A stretch of 64,000 nt of DNA from Mya arenaria (GCF_026914265.1 NC_069124.1:52345388-52409387), one strand, 5' to 3'; positions 24,901 through 37,254 are shown, numbered from the stretch's first letter. Made by a program: numbers and translations. The notes: generated by a model not told the origin, from the sequence alone.

Positions 24901-27900
24901 CCACATGGAGAGACAAGGGTATACCTGCCTGTTGTTCCTATTGGTGCCAACATGGAGAGACAAGTGTTTACCTTCCTGTTGCTCCCAACATGGAAAGTCG
25001 AGGGCATACTTGCCTATTGTTCCACACATGGAGAGACAAGGGTTTACCAGTCTATTGTTCCCCACATGGAGAGACAAGGGTGTACCTGTCTATTGTTCCC
25101 CACTTGGAGAGACAAGGGTGTACCTGTCTATTGTTCCCCACATAGAGAGACAAGGGTATACCTGCCTGTTGTTCCCCACATGGAAAGACAAGGGTATACC
25201 TGTCTATTGTTCCCCACATGGAGAGACAAGGGTATACCTGCCTGTTGTTCCCCACATGGAGAGACAAGGGTGTACCGGTCTATTGTTCCCCACATGGAGA
25301 GACAAGGGTATACTTGTCTGTTGTTCCCCACATGGAGAGACAAGGGTATACCTGCCTATTGTTCCCCACATGGAGAGACAAGGGTATACCTGCCTGTTGT
25401 TCCCCACATGGAGAGACAAGGGTGTACCTGTCTATTGTTCCCCACATGGAGAGACAAGGGTGTACCTGTCTATTGTTCCCCACTTGGAGAGACAAGGGTG
25501 TACTTTTTGTTGTTCCCCACATGGAGAGACAAGGGTGTACCTGCCTATTGTTCCCCACATGGAGAGACAAGGGTATACCTGCCTATTGTTCCCCACATGG
25601 AGAGACAAGGGTATACTTGCCTGTTGTTCCCCACATGGAGAGACAAGGGTGTACCTGCCTATTGTTCCCCACATGGAGAGACAAGGGTGTACCAGTCTAT
25701 TGTTCCCCACATGGAGAGACAAGGGTGTACCTGTCTATTGTTCCCCACATGGAGAGACAAGGGTGTACCTGTCTATTGTTCCCCACATGGAGAGACAAGG
25801 GTGTACCTAGCTATTGTTCCCCACTTGGAGAGACAAGGATGTAACTGTCTATTGTTCCCCACATGGAAAGACAAGGGTGTACCTGTCTATTGTTCCCCAC
25901 TTGGAGAGACAAGGGTGTACCTGTCTATTGTTCCCCACATGGAGAGACAAGGGTGTACCTGTCTATTGTTCCCCACTTGGAGAGACAAGGGTGTACCTGT
26001 CTATTGTTCCCCACATGGAGAGACAAGGGTATACTTGTCTATTGTTCCCCACTTGGAGAGACAAGGGTGTACCTGTCTATTGTTCCACACATGGAGAGAC
26101 AATGGTATACCCGCCTAAGTTTCCCCACATGGAGAGACAAGGGTATACCTGCCTATTGTTCCCCACATGGAGAGACAAGGGTATACCTGCCTGTTGTTCT
26201 CCACATGGAGAGACAAGGGAATAGTTTTCAAAGTTTCCCCATATGGAGAGACAAGGGAATATGTGCCTGTTGTTCCCCAAACGGAGACACAACGGTATAC
26301 CTGCGTATTGGTCCCCATATGGAGAGACAGGTGAATACCTGTCAAAGTTTCCCCATATGGAGAGACAAGGGAATACATGCCTATTGTTCCCCACATGGAC
26401 AGACAAGTGTATACCTGCCTAGTGTTCCCCACATGGAGAGACAAGGGTGTATGTGCCTGTTGTTCCCCACACGGAGACACAACGGTATACCTGCCTATTG
26501 GTCCCCATATGGAGAGACAGGGGATACCTGTCAAAGTTTCGCCATATGGAGAGACAAGGGAATACATGCCTATTGTTCCCCACATGGAGAGACAAGGGAA
26601 TGCCTGCCTATTGTTCCCCGCACGGAGAGACAAGGAAACACATTCCTGTTGTTCCCCACATGGAGAGACAATGGTGTACCTGCCTATTGTTCCAAACATG
26701 GAGAGACAAGGGTATACATGTCTATTGTTCCCCACATGGAGAGATAAGGATACACCTGCCGGTTGTTCCTGTTGTTCACCACATGGAGAGACAAGGGTAT
26801 ACCTGCCTGTTGTTCCCCACATGGAGAGACAAGGGTATACCAGCCTATTGTTCCCCACATGGAGAGACAAGGGTATACCTGCCTATTGTTCCCCACATGG
26901 ACAGACAAGGGTATACCTGCCTATTGTTCCCCACGTGGAGAGACAAGGGTATACCTGCCTATTGTTCCCCATATGGACAGACAAGGGTATACCTGCCTAT
27001 TGTTCCCCACATGGACAGACAAGGGTATACCTGCCTGTTGTTCCCCACATGGAGAGACAAGGGTATACCTGCCTATTGTTCCCCACATGGAGAGACAAAG
27101 GAATACATGCCTATTGTTCCCCACATGGAGAGACAAGGGTATGCCTGCCTATTGTTCCCGACATGGAGAGACAAGGGTATACATGTCTATTGTTCCCCAC
27201 ATGGAGAGACAAGGATACACCTGCCGGTTGTTCCTGTTGTTCACCACATGGAGAGACAAGGGTATACCTGCCTGTTGTTCCCCACATGGAGAGACAAGGG
27301 TATACCTGCCTATTGTTCCCCACATGGAGAGACAAGGGTATACCTGCCTATTGTTCCCCACATTGACAGACAAGGGTTTACCTGCCTGTTGTTCCCCACA
27401 TGGAGAGACAATGGTATACCTGCCTATTGTTCCTCACATGGAGAGACAAGGGTATGCCTGCCTATTGTTCCCCACATGGAGAGACAATGGTATCCGTGCC
27501 TATTGTTCCCCACATAAAGAGACAAGGGAATACATGCCTATTGTTCCCCACATGGAAAGACGAGGGAATACTTGCCTATTGTTCCCCACATGGAGAGACA
27601 AGTGTGTATATGCCTGTTGTTCCCCACATGGAAAGACAAGGGTATACCTGTTTATTGTTCCCCACATGGAAAGACAAGGGTATACCTGTTTATTGTTCCC
27701 CACATGGAAAGACAAGGGTATACCTGTTTATTGTTCCCCACATGGAGAGACAAGGGTATACCTGCCTATTGTTCCCCACATGGAGAGACAAGGGTATACC
27801 TGCCTATTGTTCCCCACATGGAGAGACAAGGGTATACCTGCCTATTGTTCCCCACATGGAAAGACAAGGGTATACCTGCCTGTTGCTCCCCACATGGAGA

Positions 27901-28480
27901 GACAAGGGTGTACCTGTCTATTGTTCCCCACATGGAGAGACAAGGGTATACCTGCCTGTTGTTCCCCACATGGAGAGACAAGGGTATACCTGCCTATTGT
28001 TCCCCACATGGAAAGACAAGGGTATACCTGTCTATTGTTCCCCACATGGAGAGACAAGGGTATACCTGCCTATTGTTCCCCACATGGAGAGACAAGGGTA
28101 TACCTGTTTATTGTTCCCCACATGGAGAGACAAGGATACACCTGTTTATTGTTCCCCACATGGAGAGACAAGGATACACCTGTTTATTGTTCCCCACATG
28201 GAGAGACAAGGGTATACCTGCCTATTGTTCCCCACATGGAGAGACAAGGGTATACCTGTTTATTGTTCCCCACATGGAGAGACAAGGGTGTACCTGTTTA
28301 TTGTTCCCCACATGGAGAGACAAGGATACACCTGTTTATTGTTCCCCACATGGAGAGACAAGGGTATACCTGTTTATTGTTCCCCACATGGAGAGACAAG
28401 GGTATACCTGTTTATTGTTCCCCACATTGAAAGACAAAGGAATACATGCCTATTGTTCACTACATGGAGAGACAATGGTG
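21919..28480. repeat. 6.6-kb minisatellite of 38-bp units (about 165 copies)
   Basis: The unit is CCCCACATGGAGAGACAAGG plus GTATACCTGCCTATTGTT, 38 bp. A common variant has nine extra bases (CCTTTGTTC or CCTGTTGTT), giving 47 bp. Where the two alternate, as at 24000-24600, an 85-bp higher-order unit appears. Variant blocks are local: GTGTACCTGTCTATTG with CCACTTGG dominates 25000-26080, units with ATATGG and GTCAAAGTTTC lie at 26200-26600, and CCTGTTTATTG dominates 27640-28430. The plus-strand unit lacks stop codons and 38 is not a multiple of 3, so all three plus frames stay open for up to 796 codons. These frames are treated as repeat translation, not genes. Confidence 0.97.
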
Positions 28481-29447
28481 AGAATAGCCACTTAAATGCA
28501 CGGTTTATATCATAGTGTTTCCAATGTTGGACAAGAGAAATAACTCATTAATAGTATTCTTGCTGATAAATACATATTTATACAACAGGTTTGGTATTGA
28601 ATGCATTAAGGTTTTTCATTTTGCAGTGTAAAGATCAATCTTTAAAATTGAAATCCGTATATATATTCGAATGTATTTCTATTGAACATAGCACTGTTCT
28701 CCTTTGTCAAATACTATGGATGACAGGGAATTAAATTAGACATTTAAATTCGATTTGATAATAGATAAAAATGGATAATCGTGGCGTTTAACTGATTCGT
28801 ATTGTGACAGCAATCAATACAATGTTTAAACAGATATTTAATACGTTTACATATGATTGTAAAACTAATATAAGACATCAACCTAGCTTCATAAACTTCT
28901 CTTTAATATTTCGACAAACATTTACAATCTAATTTTAATCTCAAAATACCTAATAAATGCGTTATGAAGGTTTTGAAAATCGTCTTGATACTTTAGTTAA
29001 CATCGTTTGGATAAAATCCAGAATATATGTTTATATCTCAATTGACTAACAGTACCCATTTTAAAAAGCCATATGTCTTGTTCTTCATCTACTCCATTAG
29101 AATAGCCATCACAGAACATCTTTAAAAAATCAAACAAATTGGAAAGTAGGGGAATCTATAATTAGAATCTTAAGAGATATTAATTGCAATTTAAACTCAA
29201 ATAAGAAAACTCTGACCTCACATTTATGTTAATAAATAAATATGTTATAATAAATTAATACTAATCACGATGGATTACCATTAACACCTCTTGAAATTTA
29301 CTAAAATCAGGGCTATCTACACTTGACCCATACTTGTCGAATAGCTGACCCTATGATTGTTCTTAATAAATACTGCACCAAATAGTATAAAGTGTTTCGA
29401 TTACTTTCATACGAAATGCCTTTCGGACCATCGTATGTAAATGTGTC
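28481..29447. other. AT-rich spacer
   Basis: Nearly 1 kb of AT-rich sequence without a supported ORF or repeat. Confidence 0.55.
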
Positions 29448-29721
29448 AATCTGAAACGCGATACTCGATAGTACGATGATGAAAACGCGAAATCACGAAA
29501 CTAAGACGGTGAAAACGCGACATCATGAAACTACGACGGTGAAAACGCGACAATACGATGGTGAAAACACGGAAATATATCGCTTTATCATCATCGTTCT
29601 GTCATATAATCGCGTTTTCGTTATCGTACTGTCGCGTTTTCATCATCGTACTGACGGATTTTCGTTATCGTAGTTTCGTGTTTTCATCGTCGAACTATCG
29701 GGTATCGCGTTTCAGATCAAC
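29448..29721. repeat. ~270-bp foldback with internal ~20-bp repeats
   Basis: ATCTGAAACGCGATACTCG at the left is inverted at 29699-29717 as CGGGTATCGCGTTTCAGAT, with one change. Each arm consists of several ~18-24-bp units of the type ACGATGATGAAAACGCGA on the left and TCGCGTTTTCATCATCGT on the right. The whole can fold as a long imperfect stem. The two short plus-strand frames across it are not credible genes. Confidence 0.8.
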
Positions 29722-29822
29722 GCATTCACAGGCGATGGCCCTAACGGCATTCCGTACTTTCAGTCCTCGTCAAAGGTACTTCAGGCAACTGACCAGATTT
29801 TTGTAAGATGATTTAAGGTTTT

Positions 29823-30306
29823 TCAAAGACGCTTTATAACCACTTCATTCCGAGCCTCCAATAATACCACTGCACACATACAGGCTTGATGAATAAGTGT
29901 CATGGTAGGAATAAGTTGAAGAATCGAAAAATATTTAAGCTTTTTATTTTTTTTTACTAAATCCCTTCGAAACATTTTTATATTGTAAATATCATGCGAA
30001 CCATTATAGATAAACGAATTCGCCTTTTCTTTAAAGTACAAGGCCATCAGAGTAGTCTTCCCATGGTATATGTTTTCGGGCACTGATACTTTCATCTTTA
30101 AAGGTCATTTCTAGTATTCTATCTCCGCTCCGAAAGTGCGTTTTTAGGCTGTAGTACCGCAAATCAACATCAGGTATCGTCAGATCTACTTTTTGACATG
30201 TCATGTTAAAAAGAATTAATGCACCGGGGTTACAAAATGGGACGTATGATGTTATGCGGTTTAAAATAGTGCGAATTAAATTACCACTGTATTCAAATAC
30301 GTTCAT
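29823..30306 (-). CDS. Possible small gene or exon, unrecognised
   Basis: A 91-codon ATG frame (30306-30031) encodes a mixed peptide including FNMTCQKVDLTIPDVDLRYY and ending in HIPWEDYSDGLVL. A second minus-strand frame of 90 codons overlaps its end and continues to 29823, so a single frameshift could join them into one longer reading frame. Composition is more protein-like than in the flanks, but no family is recognised, codon use is AT-rich and no splice sites stand out. It could be a small gene, an exon, a decayed gene or chance. Confidence 0.25.
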
Positions 30307-30616
30307 AAGATTGTAACTTTAAAGTGAATTTGAAAAAAGCTGAAGAATCTTTAAAAACACATCAAAACGTCCTCAGCCAATATAGGGTTTCATTTAACTC
30401 GATTCACTATTGTCGCGTCTATAGCCTTTCAACGCTTTTATTTAAAACATGCCATATGAAAGGTATCAACAAACTAATGCTTGTGACAAAAGATAATGGT
30501 GTTTTTTTAAACTAGTACAAAATTATTTATCGTCAATCTTCAAACAGCAACATACGTAACAGTCAAAGATTATTTGCCGTCGATTACGTCGGCCTTCTTT
30601 TACATTTCGTTTGAGC
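30307..30616. other. Spacer
   Basis: No supported feature is visible in this short stretch. Confidence 0.5.
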
Positions 30617-30621
30617 AATAC

Positions 30622-31101
30622 CAGTGTGTATACCACGTGGTGAATTACGTCATATTTGCTACGTCGGAAGGCAACATTTTTTCTAAAAATGAAGACATAA
30701 ACAATGATAACTTTTCTTTTACTACACCATTCTAAATAAAACAAAGGACAGTCTATGCCGCTTCAAAAGCCCCGCCTTCGTTTTTGTTACCGGATTTTGA
30801 TAAGGCGATTAGTTTCATCAAATACTTCGACAAACCTGTTCCCAAAATAATGTTCCGTCAGACGACCGTTTTGTGAAACGGTTTGTCGAAGTGTTTTAAG
30901 AAACTAAACTCTCAACCAATCTCTGGTAAAAGATCGAAGGCGGGGGTCCGTAAGCGGCATAGACTGCGCTATGTTTCATTTAAAATGGTGAAGAAAAAGA
31001 GAAGTAATTTTTGTTTAAACTTAAAGTCTTCATTCGAAGCAAAATGTTGCCTTCCGACGTAGCATACATGACACAATTTGTCACTTGATGTACACACACT
31101 G
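30622..31101. mobile_element. Palindromic MITE with 5-bp target duplication, copy 1
   Basis: The left end CAGTGTGTATACCACGTGG mirrors the right end, which closes with GTACACACACTG. Inside, TACGTCGGAAGGCAACAT is inverted as ATGTTGCCTTCCGACGTA, and GCCGCTTCAAAAGCCCCGCC is inverted near 30940. AATAC directly flanks both ends (30617-30621 and 31102-31106), a 5-bp target duplication. No transposase is encoded. The superfamily is not identified. Confidence 0.88.
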
Positions 31102-31106
31102 AATAC

Positions 31107-32153
31107 TGGACTTAGTTAAAGTGAAGTCAGATGACGTATTTATTTGTGAAACTAACATTGAAATTCAAGGGTTATGGAAACAAAAACAAAATAGATCTAC
31201 TTACCGAGGATGGAGATCAGAGCACACGTATAATATCCAAAATTCTGTCCAGCTGAATATGAAAAGCTCTAATGTAAATAAGCTCGTTAACGTATAAATA
31301 AATGGTCATCAAGTTGGTGACACGTTTGTCACTAAATCTAAGTGTTGACAGAGGGGATATGCGATCAATTTTAAGTGTAATCAAAACAAATCCAAGGATT
31401 TCGTACAAAAGTATTTATTTCGTGGGTAATAAGCTGTAATATGATCTTTTAGAGACATTTTGTTCAAATGATCTTTTTGTAGACTTTAGTCATTTAATTT
31501 GATAGTACTTGAAGTGCATGTTAATTTTTATCGTGGGCGCAATCATTCCAATATATAACGCTAGTATTAAGTTGTCAAACCACTCAATGCTTCATTGATT
31601 GCTGGAGATTTTGCTTTAAAGTTAATAAATTTCATCTGACACAAGTTAATTTAATGAATGACTTTTAAAGCGCGTTTTTCACATAATTATATTTAGATAT
31701 TTATCAGAAGTTGACATTTTATATAAAATCAACATGTTTAAATTTTCTTTTATAACGAATCGATATGGAATTTATTACCGGAAATTAACCCATTCTTGAA
31801 CAAAATCAGTTTAAATGTAATATTTCAATCACATTGGATGATTACGAGAGTATATGATATGTTGCTGTTCGGATGGAAACGTTTACACAAGGAAGTGTGC
31901 GAGAGCGTCCAATGATTTTTTTTTTACCAGAGGCAATATATATTCTTGGCGAAAAAGCGTTGCATGATGATTTAATGGTTGTATCATGTACATGCAAAGT
32001 TTCACAAATGCATGATTATAGAAACGATGAGTATATCTTTTTTATGATTTCTGGTGAAATATCATATTAGTTTCATTGATATACAGATATTTTAAATATA
32101 CAGATATTTTAAATTTTAGCATCATATAAAGGAATTAATGAATGATTGGAATA
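31107..32153. other. AT-rich spacer
   Basis: About 1 kb with no supported gene. Small frames at 31217-31408 (minus) and 31873-32070 (plus) have no supporting signals. Confidence 0.5.
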
Positions 32154-32516
32154 TTAAAGCTGCACTCTCTCAGATTTACCGTTTTTACAACTTTTTTTAT
32201 TTTTTGTTATGTAAAGAGCAAAGTTTTGCTTAAATATCTGCAAACCAATGATAAAAGATTGCTGACAAAGGATCAGATCGCAGATTTGCATACTTCCGTT
32301 CGAAAATCAGTGTATTATGGCTTAAACCGTTACTAACGGTTTGAGAAAAATGCATAAACTATTAATTTTTGAACCTGAATATAAAAAACTGCGTTCTAAT
32401 TTTTGTCAGCAGTCTTATATCACTGGTTTCCATGGATTTTCTTAAAAATTGGCTCGTTCCAAGACAAAAAATAAAAAAGTTGTCAACACATTCAATCTGT
32501 GAGAGTGTAGCTTTAA
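32154..32516. mobile_element. TTAA-flanked foldback element, copy 2
   Basis: TTAA plus AGCTGCACTCTCTCAGATTT opens the element and AATCTGTGAGAGTGTAGCT plus TTAA closes it. The interior is roughly symmetric around AACCGTTACTAACGGTTT near 32326-32343, showing that the whole copy is one large imperfect palindrome. Confidence 0.9.
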
Positions 32517-32695
32517 AACATGTGCGTTGATCGCATGGTCAGCTTTAAAAAGCGCTTAGTTTGAAAGATAACTTTGTAAAGGTTACAATATCATCTCCCT
32601 TGATAACGAGCACAAAACAGTGGCATTTACTAAATAACCCTTGATGTGTGTCTACCAGTTCAGTTGTAGTATCCTCTAAAAACGCACCAATCAGT

Positions 32696-32724
32696 GTTAG
32701 CTTAGCTTAGCTTAGCTTTGCTTA
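32696..32724. repeat. Short CTTAG repeat
   Basis: Five units of TTAGC/CTTAG-type pentamer. It is not a telomere-type repeat. Confidence 0.7.
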
Positions 32725-32785
32725 GGAGCAATTGTTTTTTATAGTTCATAAAATAACGAATGCTACATACACTAGAAGTTGATTC

Positions 32786-34085
32786 GCCAGATATGACCGC
32801 CTGATCTGTAGCATAGTATAATACCATTTGGCCTGATCTGTAGCCAAGTACGATACCAACTGGTCTGATCTGTAGCCTAGTACGATACCAACTGGTCTGA
32901 TCTGAAGCCGAGTACGATAACAATTTGCCTGATCTGTAGCATAGTACGATACCAACTGGCCTGATCTGTAGCCAAGTACGATAACAATTGGCCTAATCTG
33001 TAGCCAAGTACGATATCAATTGGCCTGATCTGTAGCCAAGTACGATACCAACTGGCCTGATCTGTAGCCTAGTACGATAACAATTGGCCTGATATGTAGC
33101 CAAGTACGATAACAATTGGCCTGATCTGTAGCCAAGTACGATAACAATTGGCCTGATCTGTAGCCAAGTACGATACCAACTGGTCTGATCTGTAGCCAAG
33201 TACGATACCAACTGGCCTGATCTGTAGCCAAGTACGATAACAATTGGCCTGATCTGCAGCCAAGTACGATAACAATTGGCCTGATCTGTAGCCAAGTACG
33301 ATACCAACTGGTCTGATCTGTAGCCAAGTACGATACCAACTGGCCTGATCTGTAGCCTAGTACGATAACAATTGGCCTGATCTGTAGCCAAGTACGATAA
33401 CAATTGGCCTGATATGTAGCCAAGTACGATAACAATTGGCCTGATATGTAGCCAAGTACGATAACAATTGGCCTGATATGTAGCCAAGTACGATACCAAC
33501 TGGTCTGATCTGTAGCCAAGTACGATACCAACTGGCCTGATCTGTAGCCAAGTACGATAACAATTGGCCTGATATGTAGCCAAGTACGATAACAATTGGC
33601 CTGATATGTAGCCAAGTACGATACCAATTGGCCTGATCTGTAGCCAAGTACGATACCAATTGGCCTGATCTGTAGCCAAGTACGATACCAACTGGTCTGA
33701 TCCGTAGCCAAGTACGATACCAATTGGCCTGATCTGTAGCCAAGTACGATACCAACTGGTCTGATCCGTAGCCAAGTACGATACCAATTGGCCTGATCTG
33801 TAGCCAAGTACGATACCAACTGGCTTGATCCGTAGCCACGTACGATACCAATTGGCCTGATCTGTAGCCAAGTACGATACCAACTGGTCTGATCCGTAGC
33901 CACGTACGATACCAATTGACCTGATCTGTAGCCAAGTACGATACCAACTGGTCTGATCCGTAGCCACGTACGATACCAATTGGCCTGATCTGTAGCCAAG
34001 TACGATACCAACTGATCTGATGACTAGCCAAGTGCGTAAATAACTGACCTGATGACTAGCCAAGTGCGTTTCCAACTGACCTTAT
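32786..34085. repeat. 32-bp minisatellite, about 40 copies
   Basis: The unit is GCCTGATCTGTAGCCAAGTA plus CGATACCAATTG, 32 bp. Variants differ at GATCTG/GATATG/GATCCG and at CCAATTGG/CAACTGGT. From about 33650 to 34010 units with GATCTG and GATCCG alternate, giving a 64-bp higher-order repeat. The minus-strand unit lacks stops, so minus frames up to 360 codons arise and are not taken as genes. Confidence 0.96.
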
Positions 34086-35215
34086 AACTAAACACGTGTG
34101 TTACTATCTGGACTGATAACTAGACGAAGTGCGTTACCAACTGGTCTGTTCACTTATCCGATGTGTTTAAAACTGGTCTGATAACTAGCCTAGGTCGTTA
34201 TCAGCTGGCCTGAAACTACACAAGGGCGTTGCAAACTGGCATTGTAACCGGCTACGTGCCTTACCAACAGACCCGATAACAAGCAAAGTGTGTCACCAAA
34301 TCGCCTAATACCTATCTCACGGGAATACCAACAGACCTGATAACTAGCAAAGTGCGTCGCCAACTCGCCTTATAACTACCTCAGTGGGATACCAACAGAC
34401 CTGATAACTAGCAAAGTGCGTTACCAACTCGCCTGATAAATACCTCAGTGGGATACCAACAGGCCCGATAACAAGCAAAGTGTGTCACCAAGTCGCATGA
34501 TAACTGTGTCAGTACGATTCCAGCTGACCTGCCTGATAACTGTTTCAGTACAATACCAAATGGCCTGCCTGATAACTGTGTCAGTACGATACCAACTGGC
34601 CTGCCTGATAACTAGCTCAGTACAATACCAACTGGCCTGCCTGATAACTAGCTCAGTACGATACCAACTGACCTGCCTGATAACTTGCTCAGTACGATAC
34701 CAACTGGCCTGCCTGATAACTAGCTCAGAGTACGATACCAACTGGCCTGCCTGATAACTAGCTTAATACGATACCAACTGGCCTGCCTGATAACTAGCTC
34801 AGTACGATACCAACTGGCCTGCCTGATAACTAGCTCAGTACGATACCAACTGATCTGCCTGATAACTAGCTCAATACGATACCAACTGGCCTGCCTGATA
34901 ACTAGCTCAGTACGATACCAACTGGCCTGCCTGGTAACTAGCTCAGTACGATACCAACTGGCCTTATAACTAAACAAGTGCCTTCCCAACGTGCCTGATA
35001 ACTAGCATAGTGTGCAATACATACAATGTGTGGTACCAACTGGCATTAACAATAGACCGATGCGTACCCAGATGGTCTCATAACTAGCCTAGCGCGTAAC
35101 CAGTTGTCCAAATCATTAGTTGAGTCCGTTACAAACTGGCCTGAAACTTAGTTTAATGCGTTTCCATCTAGCCTGATAAATAGCCCCGTGCTTAACCAAC
35201 TGGTCTGATGATTAG
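34086..35215. repeat. 36-bp minisatellite with degraded flanks
   Basis: From about 34441 to 34985 the unit is GCCTGATAACTAGCTCAGTA plus CGATACCAACTGGCCT, 36 bp. It shares TACGATACCAACTGGCCTG with the preceding 32-bp array, so the two descend from one ancestor. Strongly degenerate relatives fill 34086-34440 and 34986-35215. Confidence 0.92.
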
Positions 35216-35980
35216 CACAGGTAACGGCTTATTTCATTTATGATAAACATGTTAATTAACAAATATCGACTTATATCCCTATATGTGGTTATGGTTACAT
35301 TATCAGTTATTTACAAGATAGTATGTGTTGCAACTCCTTACCTGGACCAATATACTACCTTTAAAGAGTTTTTAACACGCTTGTACTTATCAATTTATAA
35401 CTGAAAATTGATAAGTATATACTTATGTAACACGTATGCTATAAGATAATAATATTTGGTTCGGGTATGAACAATATTCGATGATTCAAAGTTTTTTATT
35501 AGTAAATGTTATCCTTATTAATAAAGGATTTTTTATGAAATCAACTACAGAACAACAATGCAAATATATTTTTTAGTAAGTAATTTAACAAATTGTCATA
35601 CAGTATAGAAAGTAAAAATGTCAAACTTACTTAAGTATTTTGCTTTCTTGCTTGATGTTTTTACTATTGGTGTACAGACATTTACTATATTTCGTATATG
35701 CGTTCACCTGTAAATACTGATAATACTATTTGTCCACATGGGTCATGGCCTTCTGGATGTTATGCGAATCAAACTTTGAAACTTAATCATTTCTATTGTA
35801 AAACGAGCCACAAAGGGTTCAGAGTAAATACCCAGTGATACACACTGTAAACCATGGCAATGTTTTAACTAATTTTGAGAAAATTTAATAATTATCAAGG
35901 GAGGGAACTCTTTCTTAGCGCCGAATGTTTAATTGTCCGCCCTTCTTTATTTTGGCGCCTTTGTCACTTTTTCTCTAGGT
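35216..35980. other. AT-rich spacer
   Basis: No supported gene. A small stem lies at about 35382-35416, where TACTTATCAATTT is followed by AAATTGATAAGTA. Confidence 0.5.
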
Positions 35981-36097
35981 TTAATCCAGTTCGGACGTGT
36001 GTTGACCGGGGTCATAGTCGGGTTTGTTGAAGTTCCAGGTGTCCCATTGCCTCTGTCCGTTCTCGCCGTCGTTTCTGGCCGCTATCCAGTAGTCCAA
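35981..36097 (-). CDS. Candidate terminal exon, possibly of the PAN-domain gene
   Basis: A minus-strand frame reads LDYWIAARNDGENGQRQWDT and then WNFNKPDYDPG before the stop TAA at 35983-35981. Third codon positions are almost all C or G within an otherwise AT-rich region, which supports coding. It lies about 0.9 kb downstream of the PAN-type exon on the same strand, separated by a TTAA element. The acceptor is not clear and the stretch upstream is AT-rich. It could be the next exon of that gene, a separate gene remnant, or an unrelated GC-rich patch. No domain is recognised. Confidence 0.3.
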   Translation of the reverse strand: MDYWIAARNDGENGQRQWDTWNFNKPDYDPGQHTSELD

Positions 36098-36525
36098 TAT
36101 ATGATAATATATAATATATACTTTCAATTTAGCAGTTAAACTTACCGACTTAACTCCTGAGAATCTTAATTATGCTTGCTATAAAACACCTCACTGGCAA
36201 TCAATTTAAAACTAATATAATACAAATACACATTAAAACACATTGATTAATTAATAATTTAATTTGAAAATTTAAGAATTACTTCTACTGATGGACAGCA
36301 TACATCCGAGGTCGTTTTCGATAGTAAATGGCAAAGGAGTTCCGAATGCGGCACTATCAGATATATCAGGTACCATTGTTCTTAGAAGCCTTTTTGTTAT
36401 GTCAAGTTATGTCAATGTTTGCCGTTGATGGCGATGAAAATTTGACAAAAAATAACATTCATCATAAAATTTCTCGTATTAAACAAAACGCAACATCACT
36501 AAACGAAAACAATCCCAGTGAGCTT
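36098..36525. other. AT-rich spacer, possibly intronic
   Basis: Nothing supported. If the two minus-strand exons belong to one gene, this stretch and the TTAA element lie in its intron. Confidence 0.4.
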
Positions 36526-36895
36526 TTAAACTGCACTCTCACAGATTGAACGTTTTAACAACTTTTCTTTTATTTTTTTTTTGTCTTGGAACTAGCCAAT
36601 TTATGCGAAGATGCTTGAAAAGCAGTCACATAAGACTGCTGCTAACTAAAATAAGATGGCAGATTTTTATATTTAAGTTCAAAAATGATGTTTTATGATT
36701 TTTTTTTAAACCGTAAGTAACGCTTTTAGCCATAAAACATTAATTTTCGAACGGAAATATAAAAATCTGCAATTTATTCTTTATTCAGCAGTCTTTTATC
36801 ATCGGTTTGCAGATATTTACGCAAAAATTAGCTCATTCCAAGACAAGAAATAAAATAGTTGTAAAAACGGTAAATCTGTGAGAGTGCAGCTTTAA
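36526..36895. mobile_element. TTAA-flanked foldback element, copy 3
   Basis: TTAA plus ACTGCACTCTCACAGATTG is mirrored by AAATCTGTGAGAGTGCAGCT plus TTAA. It lies 62 bp downstream of the donor of the PAN-type exon, in the presumed first intron. Confidence 0.9.
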
Positions 36896-36957
36896 TATAT
36901 GGTATTAGATAATTACGTATTTCAACTGTTCACGAACATAACGGACACTCATCGTAC

Positions 36958-37254
36958 CTGATTCGTATATATTTTCCACTCGCCGTCACTCAGCCACCGC
37001 TCCTTGCCACTGCTACTGCGTGACATCAGTTCACAAGCACGTGTCTCGCCGTTGTAGCGAGCCGCGTGGCAGCTTTCACCGGTATTTCCGTGTTGCGCGC
37101 ACAGCGAGCTGCACCTCATGACCGAACGCGCTGTCGTCTTATCTAAAATTGTTCCCGTCAATGCCGAACCCGTGTACTTCTGATAGTCTTGGGTTGAAAC
37201 CTCACCCGTTGTCATCGCAAGTAACTGAAGCAGCAAGATACCGACCAGCTGCAT
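36958..37254 (-). CDS. First exon of a secreted PAN/apple-type protein
   Basis: The minus-strand ATG at 37254 opens 99 codons that end in the residues KIYTNQ at a splice donor (CAG followed by GTACGA), so the intron is phase 0. Residues 1-17 (MQLVGILLLQLLAMTTG) form a signal peptide, so the product is predicted to be secreted. Cysteines at 48, 52, 62 and 74 with RSVMRCSSLCAQ, CHAARYNGETRACELM and the closing EWKIYT match the spacing of PAN/apple-like modules, which bind proteins or sugars. In molluscs such modules occur in many secreted or membrane proteins, often ahead of other domains. GC content is clearly higher than the flanks. A TATA box lies upstream. The downstream exons are uncertain. 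Confidence 0.72.

Noticed and set aside
21919..28480. Giant ORFs (up to ~796 codons) across the 38-bp array as repetitive protein genes
   Set aside because: All frames are open because the unit has no plus-strand stop and its length is not a multiple of 3. No start context, splice sites or codon bias supports translation.
32696..32724. Telomere-type repeat
   Set aside because: The pentamer CTTAG is not TTAGGG and the run is only about 29 bp.
32786..34085. CRISPR-like array of 32-bp repeats
   Set aside because: Units are contiguous with no unique spacers, and the DNA is clearly eukaryotic.
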